Notes: generated by a model not told the origin, from the sequence alone. DNA of 64,000 nt from Psococerastis gibbosa (GCA_963971405.1 OZ020485.1:14880001-14944000); one strand, 5' to 3'; shown: positions 10,105 to 22,364, numbered from the stretch's first letter. Made by a program: numbers and translations.

Positions 10105-11050
10105 CGGTTTTAGAATTTTAAAAAAGGGGGGGGGGGCATTGACAAGACTGATCCTATCTAGTGTAATTTTTTTTCTTGAGAATTCAATTGTATCTGGTGT
10201 ATTCTTTATATGTTATGGCGTTACTCGTATACCTAGGTATATGATAGCGTAGGCACATCAAACGTCAATTTATTGGAGGATTTAGCTTCGGCGCGAACAC
10301 AGGCTTATTATATTTTGCGGATGTGCGGACTAAATCGTAATGCTAACACTACGACGGTTTAGATAATATAGAAATAATATTGCATATAACCCGAAGAGGG
10401 GGGTCTCCCCCGGGTGAAAAATTTGTAAATATAAGTGCAAAATAGTGGGGTTAAACGCATTTTAATAGCAGTAAAGTATGGATTTTACAAAGCTTACAAA
10501 AAGTGCGTATTCATAAAAATAATTTTGCATTTAACCCGAAGAGGGGGGCCCGGGGGTCTCCCCCGGGGGAAAAATTTGAAAATGTAAGTGCAAAACAGTG
10601 GGGTTTTACAGCAGGAAAGCTCGCAAAGGAATGGAAATTCAAATTGTTCCAAACAGGGGGACCGGGGGTCTCCCCCGGAGGAAATATTTGAAAAAATAGG
10701 TTCGAAATAGTGAGGTTTTATGATTTTAACAGCAGTAGAGTTTATAATTTACTGAGGAAGACATATTCATGTTCTTATTGTCAGTGTTATATATACCACA
10801 TAATACTACAATGTAATATTCATGTTACCGAACTAGATTTATTTAATTCTCAAATTTTCATTTCGGGGGGGGGGGGGGGGTGTGGAGCTGCAGCCCAATA
10901 AGGCCCCCCTAGGCGACGGCCTTGAAAGGGGGGGCATGGCCATTTTTGTTTTACGCAAAAAAATGCCTCTCGACCTTTCCTGGCTATAACAAAAAAAAAA
11001 AAAAAAAAATCTGCGTCATTCCCAGAAAACGACAATAGCAAACCCCGATC
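10105..11050 (+). repeat. Poly-G-bearing repeats and GC-rich tandem units
   Basis: A G11 tract at 10126-10136 follows CAGTGGCGG, a hAT-like end. Between 10390 and 10700 three related units share gggggtctcccccgg followed by gaaaaatttg. A G16 tract occurs at 10865-10880, and 10895-10935 carries a ggcccccctaggcgacgg block. The small frames here are repeat-driven and not called genes. Confidence 0.6.
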
Positions 11051-11392
11051 ATTGGCAAAGATAAAACCTGACAAAATTCAAAATTTTTCGGAAAGACAAC
11101 TTAACAGAAATGAAGAGGGATTTATGCAAGTCATCCACTATGCAGAGACAAGTTGTGTCGAGCTTTTGTATTCTGTGGCAGGCAGGTCTGGTATCGGCCG
11201 TGTCAATCTTATGGCCGGAACAGTCCGACCAAAGACTTATCGGCGTTCATCAATAATTTACGGTATTATACCGTCACACTTGCTGACGCCTCGGACAGTC
11301 GGCCGAACCGCCTCCTCCAAGATCGAAAGATTACCAGGTCACCTTTTTTTTTAAGAGCTTTGTGTAAGAAATATCTGTTTTTGCTTTCCTAC

Positions 11393-11485
11393 GTACGAGT
11401 AAATTCAAGGAAAGCTTTGCGATGGTTGAAATTTTCGATTTCGAGTTTTCAATAGATTTCCACGTATAGATTTTGGAGGTCCCAG
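11393..11485 (+). repeat. Family A, copy split by family B insertion (left part)
   Basis: Begins tttttgctttcc and runs to ggaggtcccag, where the family B element is inserted. The right part resumes at 12242. In complete copies the two parts are contiguous. Confidence 0.8.
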
Positions 11486-12241
11486 CAGCCCGATCATGGC
11501 GATTTTAATACCGGGGTTAATACAATACCATGTCACGTGATAGCATTAATTCAATTGTTTAAAATAAATGAACCGTAAATTAATATTTTAATAATGTTGG
11601 CAATACGGAAGAACTGAACTGACGCGACCATCCCCTGGCTGGGGACCGTTATCAATGTGGCTGCTAGTGTAGCCTGCACAAGATAAGTGCGCAATTTGGC
11701 GGGGAAAATAGCTTGAACAAGCTAAGTAAAGAGTTTTTGACCGGGTCCAGCTATCCGTTCTGCTATGCTGCAATGTGTAAGACTTCGATATTTTTTGCTC
11801 TGGTACTTATCTCTGATGATTGGCTTATGGTTAACGGGTGCCTCGTAAGGCATATTATGGCTCCCACCGCTCCAGTTAATACATTTCTATGGACGCGACG
11901 CTGCCGTAGCAAATATAAATAGCAAATATAAACACTTATCACCCTAGAAATAAACAAGTTTTAATTTTGAATTAATATATTAAGAATTATAAATAATTTG
12001 TCTAAATCTAAAGCAGAAAAAATTAAGAAACTCAATAAAAATATAGCCGAATAACATTCAATTGTTTTAATAGACACAATTTTAATTTTCCGCGCTTAGC
12101 ACTCTTAAGACGATTACCAACATCACTATTTAAAAAATTCTGAAATTCACTGTTCATTTATTTGAAACAATTGAATTAACACCATTACGTGACATGGTAT
12201 ATTATATTAACCCCAGTATTAAAATCGCCATGATCGGGCTG
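11486..12241. mobile_element. Family B TIR element, copy 1 (CAG duplication)
   Basis: 756 bp bounded by inverted repeats of about 110 bp starting CAGCCCGATCATGGCGA. CAG precedes the left end (11483-11485) and follows the right end (12242-12244). Removing the element and one CAG restores an uninterrupted family A sequence, so the boundaries are proved internally. No transposase frame is present. A 3-bp duplication and CA-start would fit CACTA or related DNA transposons, but the superfamily is not settled. Confidence 0.85.
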
Positions 12242-12415
12242 CAGGACTCCAAAAAGGGGGTTTTACGAAATGTCTGTCTGTCGGTGTGTATTTCGATTTT
12301 CGGCTTTGAAGATAATTCATAACTTATGAAGATTAACAGCATTGTTGCCCAAGGCTTGTTGGTCTTTTTTTGGATAACTTCGTATAGGGTGGTTTTATAC
12401 CGCAACACGAAAGAA
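12242..12415 (+). repeat. Family A, split copy (right part)
   Basis: Continues ggactccaaaaag and the hallmark cgaaatgtctgtctgtcgg, then diverges. Confidence 0.75.
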
Positions 12416-12486
12416 GCCTAAAGAACCATTTCTCAAAAATGATTCCGACATTATTTTTTTAATCACGCAGCTTATGTTGTAGTCAA

Positions 12487-12770
12487 AGCCGGCCGCCAAA
12501 CCAAGTTGAATCCAGCGGACCAGAGCAGGTTCAAAGATGCAGATAACTTGGTCGTGTGCACAGTGCCGGTAGGGAAACATGGTAGGACTTGTCCTGGTCA
12601 CCTACGAACTAATCGTGTGACTTCACTGTGTTTCCCAAGTGGTTCGGAATCCACTATAATCAGGAGGTCCACTGTCCTATGGGCTGGCGTGGGACAGTCA
12701 AGTCGGGGTCGCTCTATGGGCCCAAATTTGAGGCCTAAGTCGTTATTAACCCGACGAACACTACTACTAC
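12487..12770 (+). mobile_element. Retroposon J, copy 1
   Basis: 284 bp flanked by perfect 14-bp repeats TATGTTGTAGTCAA (12473-12486 and 12771-12784). It ends in a short (ACT)n tail. A second copy at 34659-34940 (minus) starts and ends at the same points and differs at only a handful of bases. An open frame starting MNPADQSR is kept in both. No RNA polymerase III boxes are certain and I do not recognise a source RNA. A SINE or a LINE derivative is the likely class. Confidence 0.8.
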
Positions 12771-12784
12771 TATGTTGTAGTCAA

Positions 12785-14594
12785 CAAATTTTTCCAAAGG
12801 TTATTTTCTTATCACTGTGGGACGAGGAATTAATTAATTTCGAAAAAATTACTGGGCCATCCTTCGTTTACAAAATACTTTATACCATATAAATAGTGCT
12901 TCTTTTTTTTCCTTCGCATATTCATCAGCGCTAGAAAAATTCCACACTATAGCGAAGGATAAAAGAAAGGAATCGAGCTTTCATTTTTCATGTGTCGGTA
13001 TGGGGGTTGCGGGGGCGCCACTAGAGAAGGGAGGCTTGGAGGAAGAGGGGGGGGGGGGTGGTTGCCACTAAGTGCTCGTGTTAATCTTTCAGACCATTCC
13101 TCGGAGACGGCCATTTAAATCTCTACCCCATCTTAATTCTTAGCAAAAGCCCTTCTTTTCTGACTCGTTATATATAGGAACCCCACGGCAGTTTCTTCTT
13201 TTTAGTGTTGTTATAGAACGTCGCACAAGTCTCTGTTAAGTGTTATACGACGTTCCGGCTTGGGGAAAAAAGGGTTGTCTCTTTTTATTACAACTAGTAG
13301 ACCCGTGCGATCATTGGCAGGATGTTTTTTTTTTCAAGGGAGGGTGAGGGAGGTGCGAAGAAAATAGGATTTAAAGGTATGATTGGCGTATTTCTTGAGT
13401 TCTAAGTGTAGATGCCTCATATGGAAATTAAAGTACGGTATAATACTGACAGTTTTATTAATTATATATTATTAATTACGAATTACAAGAAAATTAATTT
13501 CTAATATGCCATTTACTGAACTTAAACATATTTTGAATCGATAATGTAAAAAATAAAATATCATAAATATAAATAAATAGATGAATTCTTCAAAGATTTG
13601 AAAGTGTTTTCGACCATTATTTATAATTATTGTTTTGTAACAGTTATTAGGGCCACGACGCAAGTCCCCTTCACAGGGTGCACTTAGTGTGGCCCTTTGA
13701 TATTTAATAATTTATTGTGTTTTTTGATTAATAAATAAATACTCAAAATAAAAAAAATGTATACTGTATAGTTACCAATAACAATAATAATAATAATAAT
13801 TATTATTATTACACCATGTCATTCAAAACTTTTGAAGGATTCTCCTTGTTAAATACAAAGCTTAGCACGACGAAGACTGAGAGAACAAAAAATACCACAC
13901 ACTATAAAAAACCGATCAGCAGAGTCTATAAAAATACACATCCGCCGACAGCCTCCGTACGAGTGAGTGATGGCTGATTTGGAATCAGTTCAACGTGTTA
14001 TAAACAAAGTCCGAAGTTCCCAATTAATATGACTTGCGATTAACTGGGTCTTGACAAGTTTGTAAACACGGGGTTGGTGTAAACAGACGCGTGTAAACAG
14101 AGTATAAAGCTATCATCTACGGGAGGATATTGGGCCGCTGGCGTCCCGCAGGGAGCACGGCTGAGGCTTCTACTTTACCCAGTTTGTTTATTATTGTAAT
14201 AAGCAACGGTAAATACCTCAATCTCATTTTCTGCCATTTCTTGACGTGATTAATGTAGTATCTTGCTTGCTGAAAGGGGGAATTTTGGGGGAGTGGGATT
14301 CTCCTACAAGACATCATCAGCACGAGCAAACAAGGGTAACTTGCCCAGGGACCAGGGTTGAGAGCTTGTTTCGCTTGTACTGTAATTTAGAGCTTAGTGT
14401 GGTATGGCTCAACATTGAGCTCCAATCTCCACATACAGAACGAAAATGGAGCAGAAGGCGGCAAAGGCAGGCAACGGAAGGAGAGACGAGGTGGAAAGGG
14501 ACCAGAGAAAGATATCAGTGCCGGGTTGGCAAAAGAAGACCAAGGGCCGGAATGTATGGAGAGAGCAAGGACGGAGTGGACACAGGGGGCAGGG
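12785..14594. other. No gene seen; simple repeats
   Basis: Holds a G12 tract at 13047-13058, T-rich and AT-rich stretches, and a mirror-like (AAT)n/(ATT)n run near 13785-13815. The frames at 14246-14643 overlap on both strands and show no domain. Confidence 0.55.
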
Positions 14595-14725
14595 CTGCTC
14601 CCCAAAATTTAGTAAGTCTGTTATAAGTCAATGTAGTTTATAATTTAAGCGATACTTGATACGTTTATTCTATTTTGACCCACCACTAGCCCCCCCCTTG
14701 GTCTGGATCCGACCCTGGGAGAGAG
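14595..14725 (-). repeat. Poly-C (poly-G family) repeat, copy
   Basis: Matches in reverse the repeats at 25335-25515 and 27395-27535 (aaatttagtaa, then gacccac). It ends with a C8 run and ctggatccg. Confidence 0.5.
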
Positions 14726-16612
14726 GTGGAGTGAAAGACCGAAGCTAAAACCAAGGAAGAAGAAGAGAAAAGTTTAACTAGAACAATGACAGTGAGTAAA
14801 ATAAATTTTAGCTAATAGCACGAGTAAGGGAAAGTAGTAAATTAGAGGCAAATGCCAGCCTGATTGATAAAAAGGAGCACAAACTTATTCCTAATTGCAA
14901 ACATTACTTTGCGCTGCGAGCGACACCTACGTTTCTGGAGCTTTTGCTCATTGCCTGGGAGCAAAGGCTAATAACTAAAAGTAATTGATTATGAATATGA
15001 AAAACCTTTGCCTCTTACTTCAACCTTTTACTTTTGAAGTAAATACTTCTTTTTGTGAATTCTAATGATTAGGTAATAAAAATATGCCATTAGTTTTCAA
15101 ACTGATTTTAATATCATCAAGTTTAAGAGAGGAATACAGTCTGTTATAATTACTATATCTAGCAACAAGACTATTAAGAACTTTCAAAATCATCTAAAGT
15201 CGATTACTGACAGTAAAGTGGGGGATGAATAAGTGATGTTAATAGTAATTATAAATTTTATAAAAAAACATGGCAAATTGTCCTTGACAGAGAGAATGAA
15301 TTTTTTTTATATATGCAGATTATTGCACAAATAATTAACGGAGTACCCCCACTGCGCGTATTTTGAACATGGTCGATTTTCACAGGAAATATCGATCGTG
15401 GAGTCGTCAAAAATAACCATTAAATTAGAAGAAATTCTCCTCTGCCTTTCGATACATGACATGTGGCCTTAACTAACACCAATTGACCACAGTTCTTGAA
15501 CTTCCTTCTCGGGACTACCACAGCGGTAGTTTTTTGTAGAATTCAAATTAATTTTTCTTTGGCCAATCTGTATTAGAAAGAGGTATATACCATGTATCAA
15601 AATGCCATGGAAAATTTCTTCTGTTTGCCCTGACCTTTTTGAGAACTCTACAATTGATATTTCATAGATATTGGATTTTTACACTTATATCCCTCCGATT
15701 GTCTCTAGCTATAAATTAGATTAGATTAGACCATCACCATGGAGCCAGATTGCGGACGAATTGTTGTTCCTGTAACCTACACCCACTGTACTTATTCGCA
15801 TAACTCACATGGTTTGAATGACTTACAGTACGTAAAATACAGTAAAACCCAAGCATCATGACTTATTTAAGACAATAGGAGCGTTCGAAATAAACACCGT
15901 TGGGTGTCCACTACTAACTAAGCCAGATTCAGTCATAACAAAGAATTATTACTGCTCCCTGTCAAATTAAAACTAAAGACAAGTTCGCGATGCGTCCGAT
16001 ATTGATATCTCGAATTATTTTAATAATAGACGTGGCATGATGGCCAGGGTTGCCTGACAACCAGTCCCGTGCACTTAATACCTGATAGTTACAAGAAAAT
16101 GTACCGATTTCTACCGGCATAGTAGTTGTTCCGAGACAAATGAATTCACAAATATTTGTTTTGCTTTCCTATTAAATGCGTTAGTATAAGCATTGAATAT
16201 ATAACACTACAAGCGGTTCCCGGCGCAGCCTCCACCACTTGCGCCTGCCTTCGGCCCCGCGGTCACTGCTCATGTAAATCAGGCGGCAGCTCGGCCTACG
16301 GCCTCGCAGTCACTGCTCATGTAAATTAATTGTGGTCACACACAACACACACGCAGCACCAACTGTCGGGATAAATGAAAATTAAATGTAGCGCAGTCCC
16401 AGTACCAGCAGCCATGTACACGCACCAATGTAAAATATTCGAAAATCAAATTATAAAAACAGTCTCCAGTGGACGAAAGTGTTAATGTAAACCATCCTCG
16501 AATCTCCTTGAACACACACAACAATATTCATCATAATCGGTCCAGTCGTTTGAGAGGAGGCCCGGAACATACACACGGACAGTCGAAATATATATATTAA
16601 GATATATTCAAT
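14726..16612. other. No gene seen
   Basis: 14930-15060 and 18200-18470 share variants of gagcaaaagcattt/acttc. At 16520-16605 the segment ataatcggtccagtcgttt followed by cggaacatacaca and an AT run resembles the 3' tails of insect-type non-autonomous elements. No coding sequence recognised. Confidence 0.5.
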
Positions 16613-16760
16613 GGTATAAGGAAAGGCTTGTCATCGTTTTGAGACACCAGGAACACAAAAAAGTGTTTTTTTTTAACGAAATGTCTGTCTGTCGGTAACT
16701 TTATTTATGGCCAAACTACTCATTACTATATTTGATAATCTAATCAGAAATTGGTATACC
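16613..16760 (+). repeat. Family A, fragment
   Basis: Carries aaggaaaggcttgtcatcg, then aacgaaatgtctgtctgtcgg and gccaaactactc, the family order. Confidence 0.65.
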
Positions 16761-17734
16761 AACAAGTAAATACGTTAAGCAGTGCATTTTCTTCTAGAAA
16801 ACACACTGAACTTTAAACAGCTGTGAAACAACTTCATTGAAGAGAATCAAACATTTTTTTTGCCTTAGATATTATAAAGGATGCGGTTTCAACTTCCGAC
16901 AAAATTGTAATCGGGGACAATCTCACTTCTCACTGATGGTAAATTTATGTAAGACCAAGCTACAAGCAACCACTAAGCAGTGATGTTAATTCAATTTAAC
17001 GTCCGCGTGACGTGGATTCTATAACTGTAAGATATAGCTACTGTGGTGCTTACTGTTTACCGTACCGTTGTCTTTGTATAATTGGCCATTGGTGCAAAGC
17101 AAGTCCGTCACCGACAATAGACAAGAAGTATGGGCAAGAAAAACATTGTCCTACGACAAGGCACCTCTCAGCCTTTAACTGCAAATCTACTATTTTTACA
17201 ATATTAATCCTAATTGTTATTAATTTTTTAAAAGATACGGATGTAACAAAATAAATAATAATACTTGCAAATACATAAGTAAATACGATAGAACATTCAG
17301 TCCGTAAAAGTTTTTTCTCCTTCTAATGGCAGTTGTAATACACACTAATAAATTAAGTATTTGAACCCATATTACAGTAGGATTAAACATTATGCAAGAG
17401 TAAAGCAATCAAAAACAATTTCATACTAATCAACCAGTTTTTAGGTAAGATATCAAGCCAAGTACGGTAACCGTAGCCATTTTGTGGTATTTTCAGGTTA
17501 CGTAGTAGAATACACTTTACAATACGGTAAAATTATGTGCACTTTGTTTACATATGGCTAGGGTTTTCCAAGTAGGTAGTGGTCTTCGGAGTAATACTTT
17601 GTGGTCTCAGAGGCGAAGACGTGAAAATCTCCTATATGTACCTCCTCGTGGTGAACATGGAAGCTCGTAATGGCGACTGAACAGATAGGGGACCGAGATT
17701 GAGCAGGGTCAAGATAAGAACACAGCCTTTTCAG
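16761..17734. other. No gene seen
   Basis: AT-rich with no recognised coding or repeat structure by eye. Confidence 0.5.
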
Positions 17735-17935
17735 TGCAGGACACTATTTTGTCCTGGGGCTGGAAAACTGGCTCCAAAGGCAGAGGAGCTCATTAAGGAG
17801 CCAACGGCATAAGGATGCAGAAGGCATCAGGAAACCACTGCATTACAATTGTCTACTATAGTCATCATGACTACTATTGCCATAATGATCGCCAATATTG
17901 GGTAGAAGAGACATTTGAAGAAGAAGAAGAAGGGG
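17735..17935 (+). repeat. Family K, probable LINE 3' tail, copy 1
   Basis: The segment ttttgtcctggggctgg, then caacggcataaggatgcag and ggaaaccactgcattac, recurs at 26341-26470. This copy ends in a (GAA)n tail at 17918-17932. Non-coding tails of this type occur at the 3' end of arthropod LINEs. That assignment is from general familiarity. Confidence 0.5.
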
Positions 17936-18199
17936 TTTCATGTTATAATCGGAAAGTCACCACAAAACGGCTACAACTGCGGTACCTAATTTTGACCAAA
18001 TTTTTATCCAGGGATCAGTGATTAACATCTAACAATAACAACAGCCTTGGTGAGGTGAGGGAATTTAGAATTTTGTATAAACTAGCTATAAAAAGAGCAG
18101 ACTAAGAAAATCATAGCACGCTGTAATTAATATACAATATAATCAGCCATACTCATAAAAATATGCATAAGCTTATACTACACATAATTTGAGAATGTA

Positions 18200-18475
18200 C
18201 GTGTGTTTCTATTAATAAAAATTATGAGCAAAAGCATTCGCTTCAGAGAAAAAAGTGTTTTTTATTTAGTAATATTAATAATTTTTTTTCTATTAATAAA
18301 AACTGTGAGCAAAAGCATTTACTTCAGGAGAAAGTGTTTTTTTTTTTTTAAATTAGTAATAGGGCAGAACGTCATCTACGTTTCTCGTTCTCTTCTCATT
18401 GTCCGAAAGCAAATGCTATTGAGAAAAAGTAATTTACTCATGAAGCAAACACTTTTTTTTATGAATTCCAAAGGT
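18200..18475. repeat. Imperfect tandem and inverted repeats
   Basis: The unit tattaataaaaa..tgagc followed by aaaagcattt.cttcag occurs twice in direct order (about 18210 and 18290) and an inverted relative (aagcaaatgct...) follows near 18400. Confidence 0.6.
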
Positions 18476-18963
18476 TGTTAATATTATTTTATTTATTTGT
18501 TATTTAATAAAATATTGTTGTAATACAGTGCAATACGGGTAAAATTGGAATGAAGCTGCAGAGTATTTTTTGGTGCCAACTGCCACCACAGCCAAATACT
18601 GTTATAGTAAAACTACCCTGAGTTGAGCCACACGCCACAGCAGAAAAATCCCGGTCAATTGTCTGAGGCATGTTGTGCAAGTGTTACACGAACAACAGTC
18701 TCACAAATAATATTCTGTATATGAGGTTCAACTCAGCGCAGTTGTTTTTACTACAATATAATCTTAAATCCATAATATGCAGTAGCGTTATGATTATTAA
18801 AAAAACATACAGTAGGTGATAATGTTGTAGCCCTTTGTTATTGCTTACTAACTACGATAAAGTACGAAATCACAGACTAAAAATTGTGGTCAATTAATTA
18901 ATAGCAACATTTTTGGCCCACAAGTAAAACATAAGTTTACTTACGTGATTCACCTAAAAAATT

Positions 18964-19335
18964 ATGGAGTATTCGACAAGCCTAAAAGGCGAACCAAGGG
19001 TTGACTCTTTGCAACTTCCGTCGATAAGAACTCTTCTAATAGCTGAAATAAATGCAAAAAAAAACTTTAGAAGTGCTAGAAGGGAAACACATGGCAACAC
19101 TGCAATTGGAAGAATTGCTGCTGATGATGAATATGAAGAGGGAGGTTCCCACAATAGCTTGAAAAGTCTCAGTAAAGAAAGTCGCACGGCACCGCCATGC
19201 ACTGTTATATGGCGGTGTCGCCCAATTTTCCATACCAATAATTTTCGAAGCCTTTTCGGGGAGTTGGGGAGACAAATATCAAAATATAGAGACACGGTAT
19301 TGGCAAAAAATCCTGGAAAAAATATCCTACCCTAA
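18964..19335 (+). other. Unrecognised 123-codon open frame
   Basis: An open frame of 123 codons from ATG 18964. It has no membrane segment, no Cys/His cluster and no family I recognise. An overlapping minus frame of similar length exists. It is listed only because it is long for this AT-rich stretch. It could be a decayed element or chance. Confidence 0.15.
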
Positions 19336-19344
19336 TCAGCTCAA

Positions 19345-20045
19345 GTTCGGATACTTCAATTTTTGTATCACCTATTATACAAAATATTTTTTTTTTCTTA
19401 AATTGCGACAGATTAATTTTTGTTTGACTATAATACATTGAAATATGGACCATGGTATGGTAGATTTTAAATAAAATATTTTTAAAATCTATGGAAGCAT
19501 GCAAGGACTAAGAAAATACTTCCTAGGACCTGGTTTTTACGTAAAAAATTGAACTTACCGGGTCAAAAACCATCTAAAAGTAGAAAACAATTTCATTTTA
19601 ACAATAATAGTCGCGTTTTCCGCGGATTTACGCGAATGAGTGATAACGCTATCGTAACATGGGAAAGGTGTACGGATAACGCGATTCCTCTCGCCACACC
19701 ACAAAATTTTTTTATTATTGAAACTTTTTCAACTATTATTGTTAAAATGAAATTGTTTACAACTTTTAGATGGGTTTTGACCCGGTAAGTTCAATTTTTT
19801 TACGAAAAAACCAGGTCCTAGGAAGTGGATCGTTTTCATAGTCCTTGCAAGGGTGGAAACAAATATTATCCCTGAGGTTATGGTTCCATAGATCTTAAAA
19901 ATATTTTCTTCAAAATCTACCTAACGGTCCATATTTTAATGTATTAGAGTCATTATCAAAAACATTGACAAATCTGAATTGCTTACTTTTAATTATTTTA
20001 TCAACTCAAAATTGCCCGTTAATATTTTTTTTGGGTCCTATTATA
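19345..20045. repeat. Family H, large inverted repeat
   Basis: An outer arm pair (left 19360-19505, right 19850-20000; shared aatatggacc and aggactatgaaaa forms) encloses a closer pair, 19513-19615 and 19735-19825, which begins CTTCCTAGGACCTGG. The inner pair looks like a TIR element with about 100-bp ends. A single arm recurs reversed at 21855-22020. Confidence 0.65.
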
Positions 20046-20129
20046 TCCTTTCTACCTATAACTGACGTGGTTTGTCTTCATTTTCAACAATAGCAGTTTT
20101 AAACGTGTTTGAAGATTAGGTGTTACCGA

Positions 20130-21502
20130 AATTTGTCATGAGTGCAACGAGACAACTTCAAATATTTTGCGTCTTACGTAAAACTTTCCTTAAGCATTTT
20201 TCCACCCAATTAGTTTTGCCATGTGTCCTATCCCCCTGCCCTTCTGCTAAATGTCTCAATATCTGTAAGTTGCTCAATTTTTTACTAAATCGAAGTCATG
20301 AATGTCACAATTGCTTGTAATGAGAAGGCCTTCAATTCTGAAAAATATTTTTAAACGTAAGGGAAAAGTTAAAGACACATCAAAAACGTATGAGACCTTA
20401 CAAATTATAGCAATTTAATGAAACCCCGTCTAAGAAAAGTCATAAGAAAGTTTGGAAAAATATTTAAAACAGGCCCGTTGCACTCATGATTATCTAGTTG
20501 CACTCATGACTGGTGGAGGTTTGACTGACTAGAAGAAATAGAAACAAAGGTATCTTTTCGAAATTTCTATCTTTCGAAGAAATTTACGTCGCTTTGAAAC
20601 TTAAAAAAAATTCTTTTCCCCTTGTTCTGAATATTAAGAGATTTCAATAATATCATCGAATTTGATGCAGGCCCTATGCCATATCATTATCGCCCAAGCA
20701 GAATATGTTATTCTTGCACACCCTCATGAAAACAACCACCTTCTCTCCTTCATCGTCATCGACAGTTTCTCTTGCAACCGCAGCATAACGGAACGTTTTT
20801 CATGTAGGTGAGTTCCGGTTTGTAGCTTGTCGACAGTAACTGCTCGATCGTCTGCTAGTTTTCTGACACCTTGATGGGATGGTGAAGGCTGACAAATTCT
20901 TGGTTTTTTCTGTTCAAGTTTTGTCAAATCTTTTACCTTCTTCTTTCTATCATTCCTCATTTTCTGCTTTGTCTTGTGTAGTAATTCTCGCTCTGGGTCC
21001 AATTTTCTATTCATTCGGCATTTTCTTGCTTTCTGCACTACTCATTGTCATATTTATAAAAGAAAATGAGCTTTCAAAAATCTTATTACCATTGTCCATA
21101 ATGAGTGCAATGCTCGATCATGAGTGTCACGAGTGGCTTTGTAGCACTCATGACTCGTTGCACTCATGAGAAAACCGAGAAAACTAAAAATATCTCCGGT
21201 ATTAATAGCCTGATAGGGCTAGGTTAGTTGTAAAGTTAAACTTAATGGCTTCATTGTTAAAAATAATTATGTTCCAACAAACAATTCTTAATTTTTATAG
21301 GTGAACCTAATGTTGCTCTCATGAGATCAAATAAAAATACGCAAACGCATTTTTTTAGTAACTGCTATAAAATTTTTAAAACACTTGCAGAAGCGTCTAT
21401 AGGTAGACAATAACAATGCGAACATATATGGCGACGACTTTGCTCTAGTGATACGTTTTCACGCGCCTTTCTAAGTTATTTCTTAACGTTGCACTCATGA
21501 CG
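20130..21502. repeat. Cluster of a 13-bp motif, GTTGCACTCATGA
   Basis: Exact copies lie at 20477-20489, 20497-20509, 21157-21169 and 21488-21500 on plus and 20136-20148 on minus. Near-copies lie at about 20296, 21099, 21118 and 21141. I did not find the exact motif elsewhere in the window. A basic minus-strand frame lies between them. Confidence 0.75.
20724..21038 (-). CDS. Basic 104-residue open frame of unknown function
   Basis: The product is rich in Lys and Arg (KQKMRNDRKKKVKDL) with a charged, helix-like pattern and a His/Lys-rich C-terminal half. Its start, KARKCRMNRKLDPERE, resembles the N-terminal K/R-x-DPE segments seen in uncharacterised arthropod proteins, but this is a weak similarity from memory. 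It is flanked on both sides by the 13-bp motif cluster, so it may belong to an undescribed mobile element. No introns or regulatory signals were identified. Confidence 0.35.
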   Translation of the reverse strand: MQKARKCRMNRKLDPERELLHKTKQKMRNDRKKKVKDLTKLEQKKPRICQPSPSHQGVRKLADDRAVTVDKLQTGTHLHEKRSVMLRLQEKLSMTMKERRWLFS

Positions 21503-21854
21503 TAGCAATCAGGTCTAATGTCACAGACAGTCCAAAAACTTCATGTTAACAGCTCAAGACTGGATGCAGGACTCTTAAGACATCACAAAATGTAAGATGG
21601 ATAGTTGTTGCAATATATTACACTACCGCCAAAGTGATCAGTCTTTTAGTTTAGGCGAGAAAAAATCATGAAGTATATTATTTTTAGTGTGGACACACAT
21701 TTTGAGCCCACTTTCCAACTTTAAACATGCCCCAAATACTTAAAAAATTGTTATTTTACACAAATGTATATTAATTTTTTTAGTTTAAGAGTATGGTAAC
21801 AGTCTGACCAATCTCATTCCCGCAACCAACTACAAAGCGCCACTAGATAGTCTA

Positions 21855-22020
21855 ATATACACTGGACTGGAAATTGTCAATGTTTTTGATAATGACTCAT
21901 ATTATAGTCGAACAAAAATTAATCTGTCGCAATTTAAGAAAAAAAAAATTGGTAAAATAAGTGATACAAAACTTCAAGTGTACGAACTTGAGCTGGTTAG
22001 GGTAGTAGTTTTAAGCACAC
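21855..22020 (-). repeat. Family H, single arm
   Basis: In reverse it matches 19345-19440 (cagctcaagttcg, attgcgacagattaatttttg) and part of 19940-19975 (cattatcaaaaacattgaca). Confidence 0.65.
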
Positions 22021-22067
22021 ATCAAAGGTGGTGAAAGAGTGCATAGAACAGGAAAAAAAAAATCAGA

Positions 22068-22170
22068 ATTCTGTGTTGGCCTGCACAAAGTCCTGATCTC
22101 AACCAAAGAAAACTTAAGGCAAATTATTGACCGTGAAGTTCACCAGAAAAAACTGAGAAATATTAAAGAA
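22068..22170 (+). pseudogene. Tc1/mariner-type transposase remnant
   Basis: One frame reads WPAQSPDLNQ and, after a frame change, KENLRQIIDREVHQKK. These correspond to the conserved WPAQSPDLNP.ENLW.I.D..V segment near the third catalytic residue of Tc1-like transposases. The gene is broken by at least one frameshift and by the SINE-like insertion that follows. Nothing of the N-terminal DNA-binding region was seen. Confidence 0.75.
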
Positions 22171-22174
22171 CTTT

Positions 22175-22364
22175 TTTTTCTTTTTTTAAAAAAAAGATTA
22201 ATCGCATGCAAACAATTTAATGAATGTATCCGATTGACCTCTTCAGTCGCCTGACTCGCCTCTGTAGGTTAGTACCCGTGTTGAGTTACGACACGTCTCC
22301 GATCGCAAGGCGTGTAAAGACTCGCACAAGTGCAAGCACGTTACCACCTGGCCATCGAAGTCGA
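22175..22364 (-). mobile_element. SINE family D, copy 1
   Basis: Minus-strand copy: head cgacttcgatggccaggtgg near 22364, conserved body (cgattgacctcttcagtcgcc on plus) and an A-rich tail abutting the Tc1 remnant. The head carries an A-box-like tggccaggtgg, suggesting tRNA ancestry. Confidence 0.7.

Noticed and set aside
11812..11840. CTGATGA near 11812 as a hammerhead core
   Set aside because: No stem II or GAAA follows.
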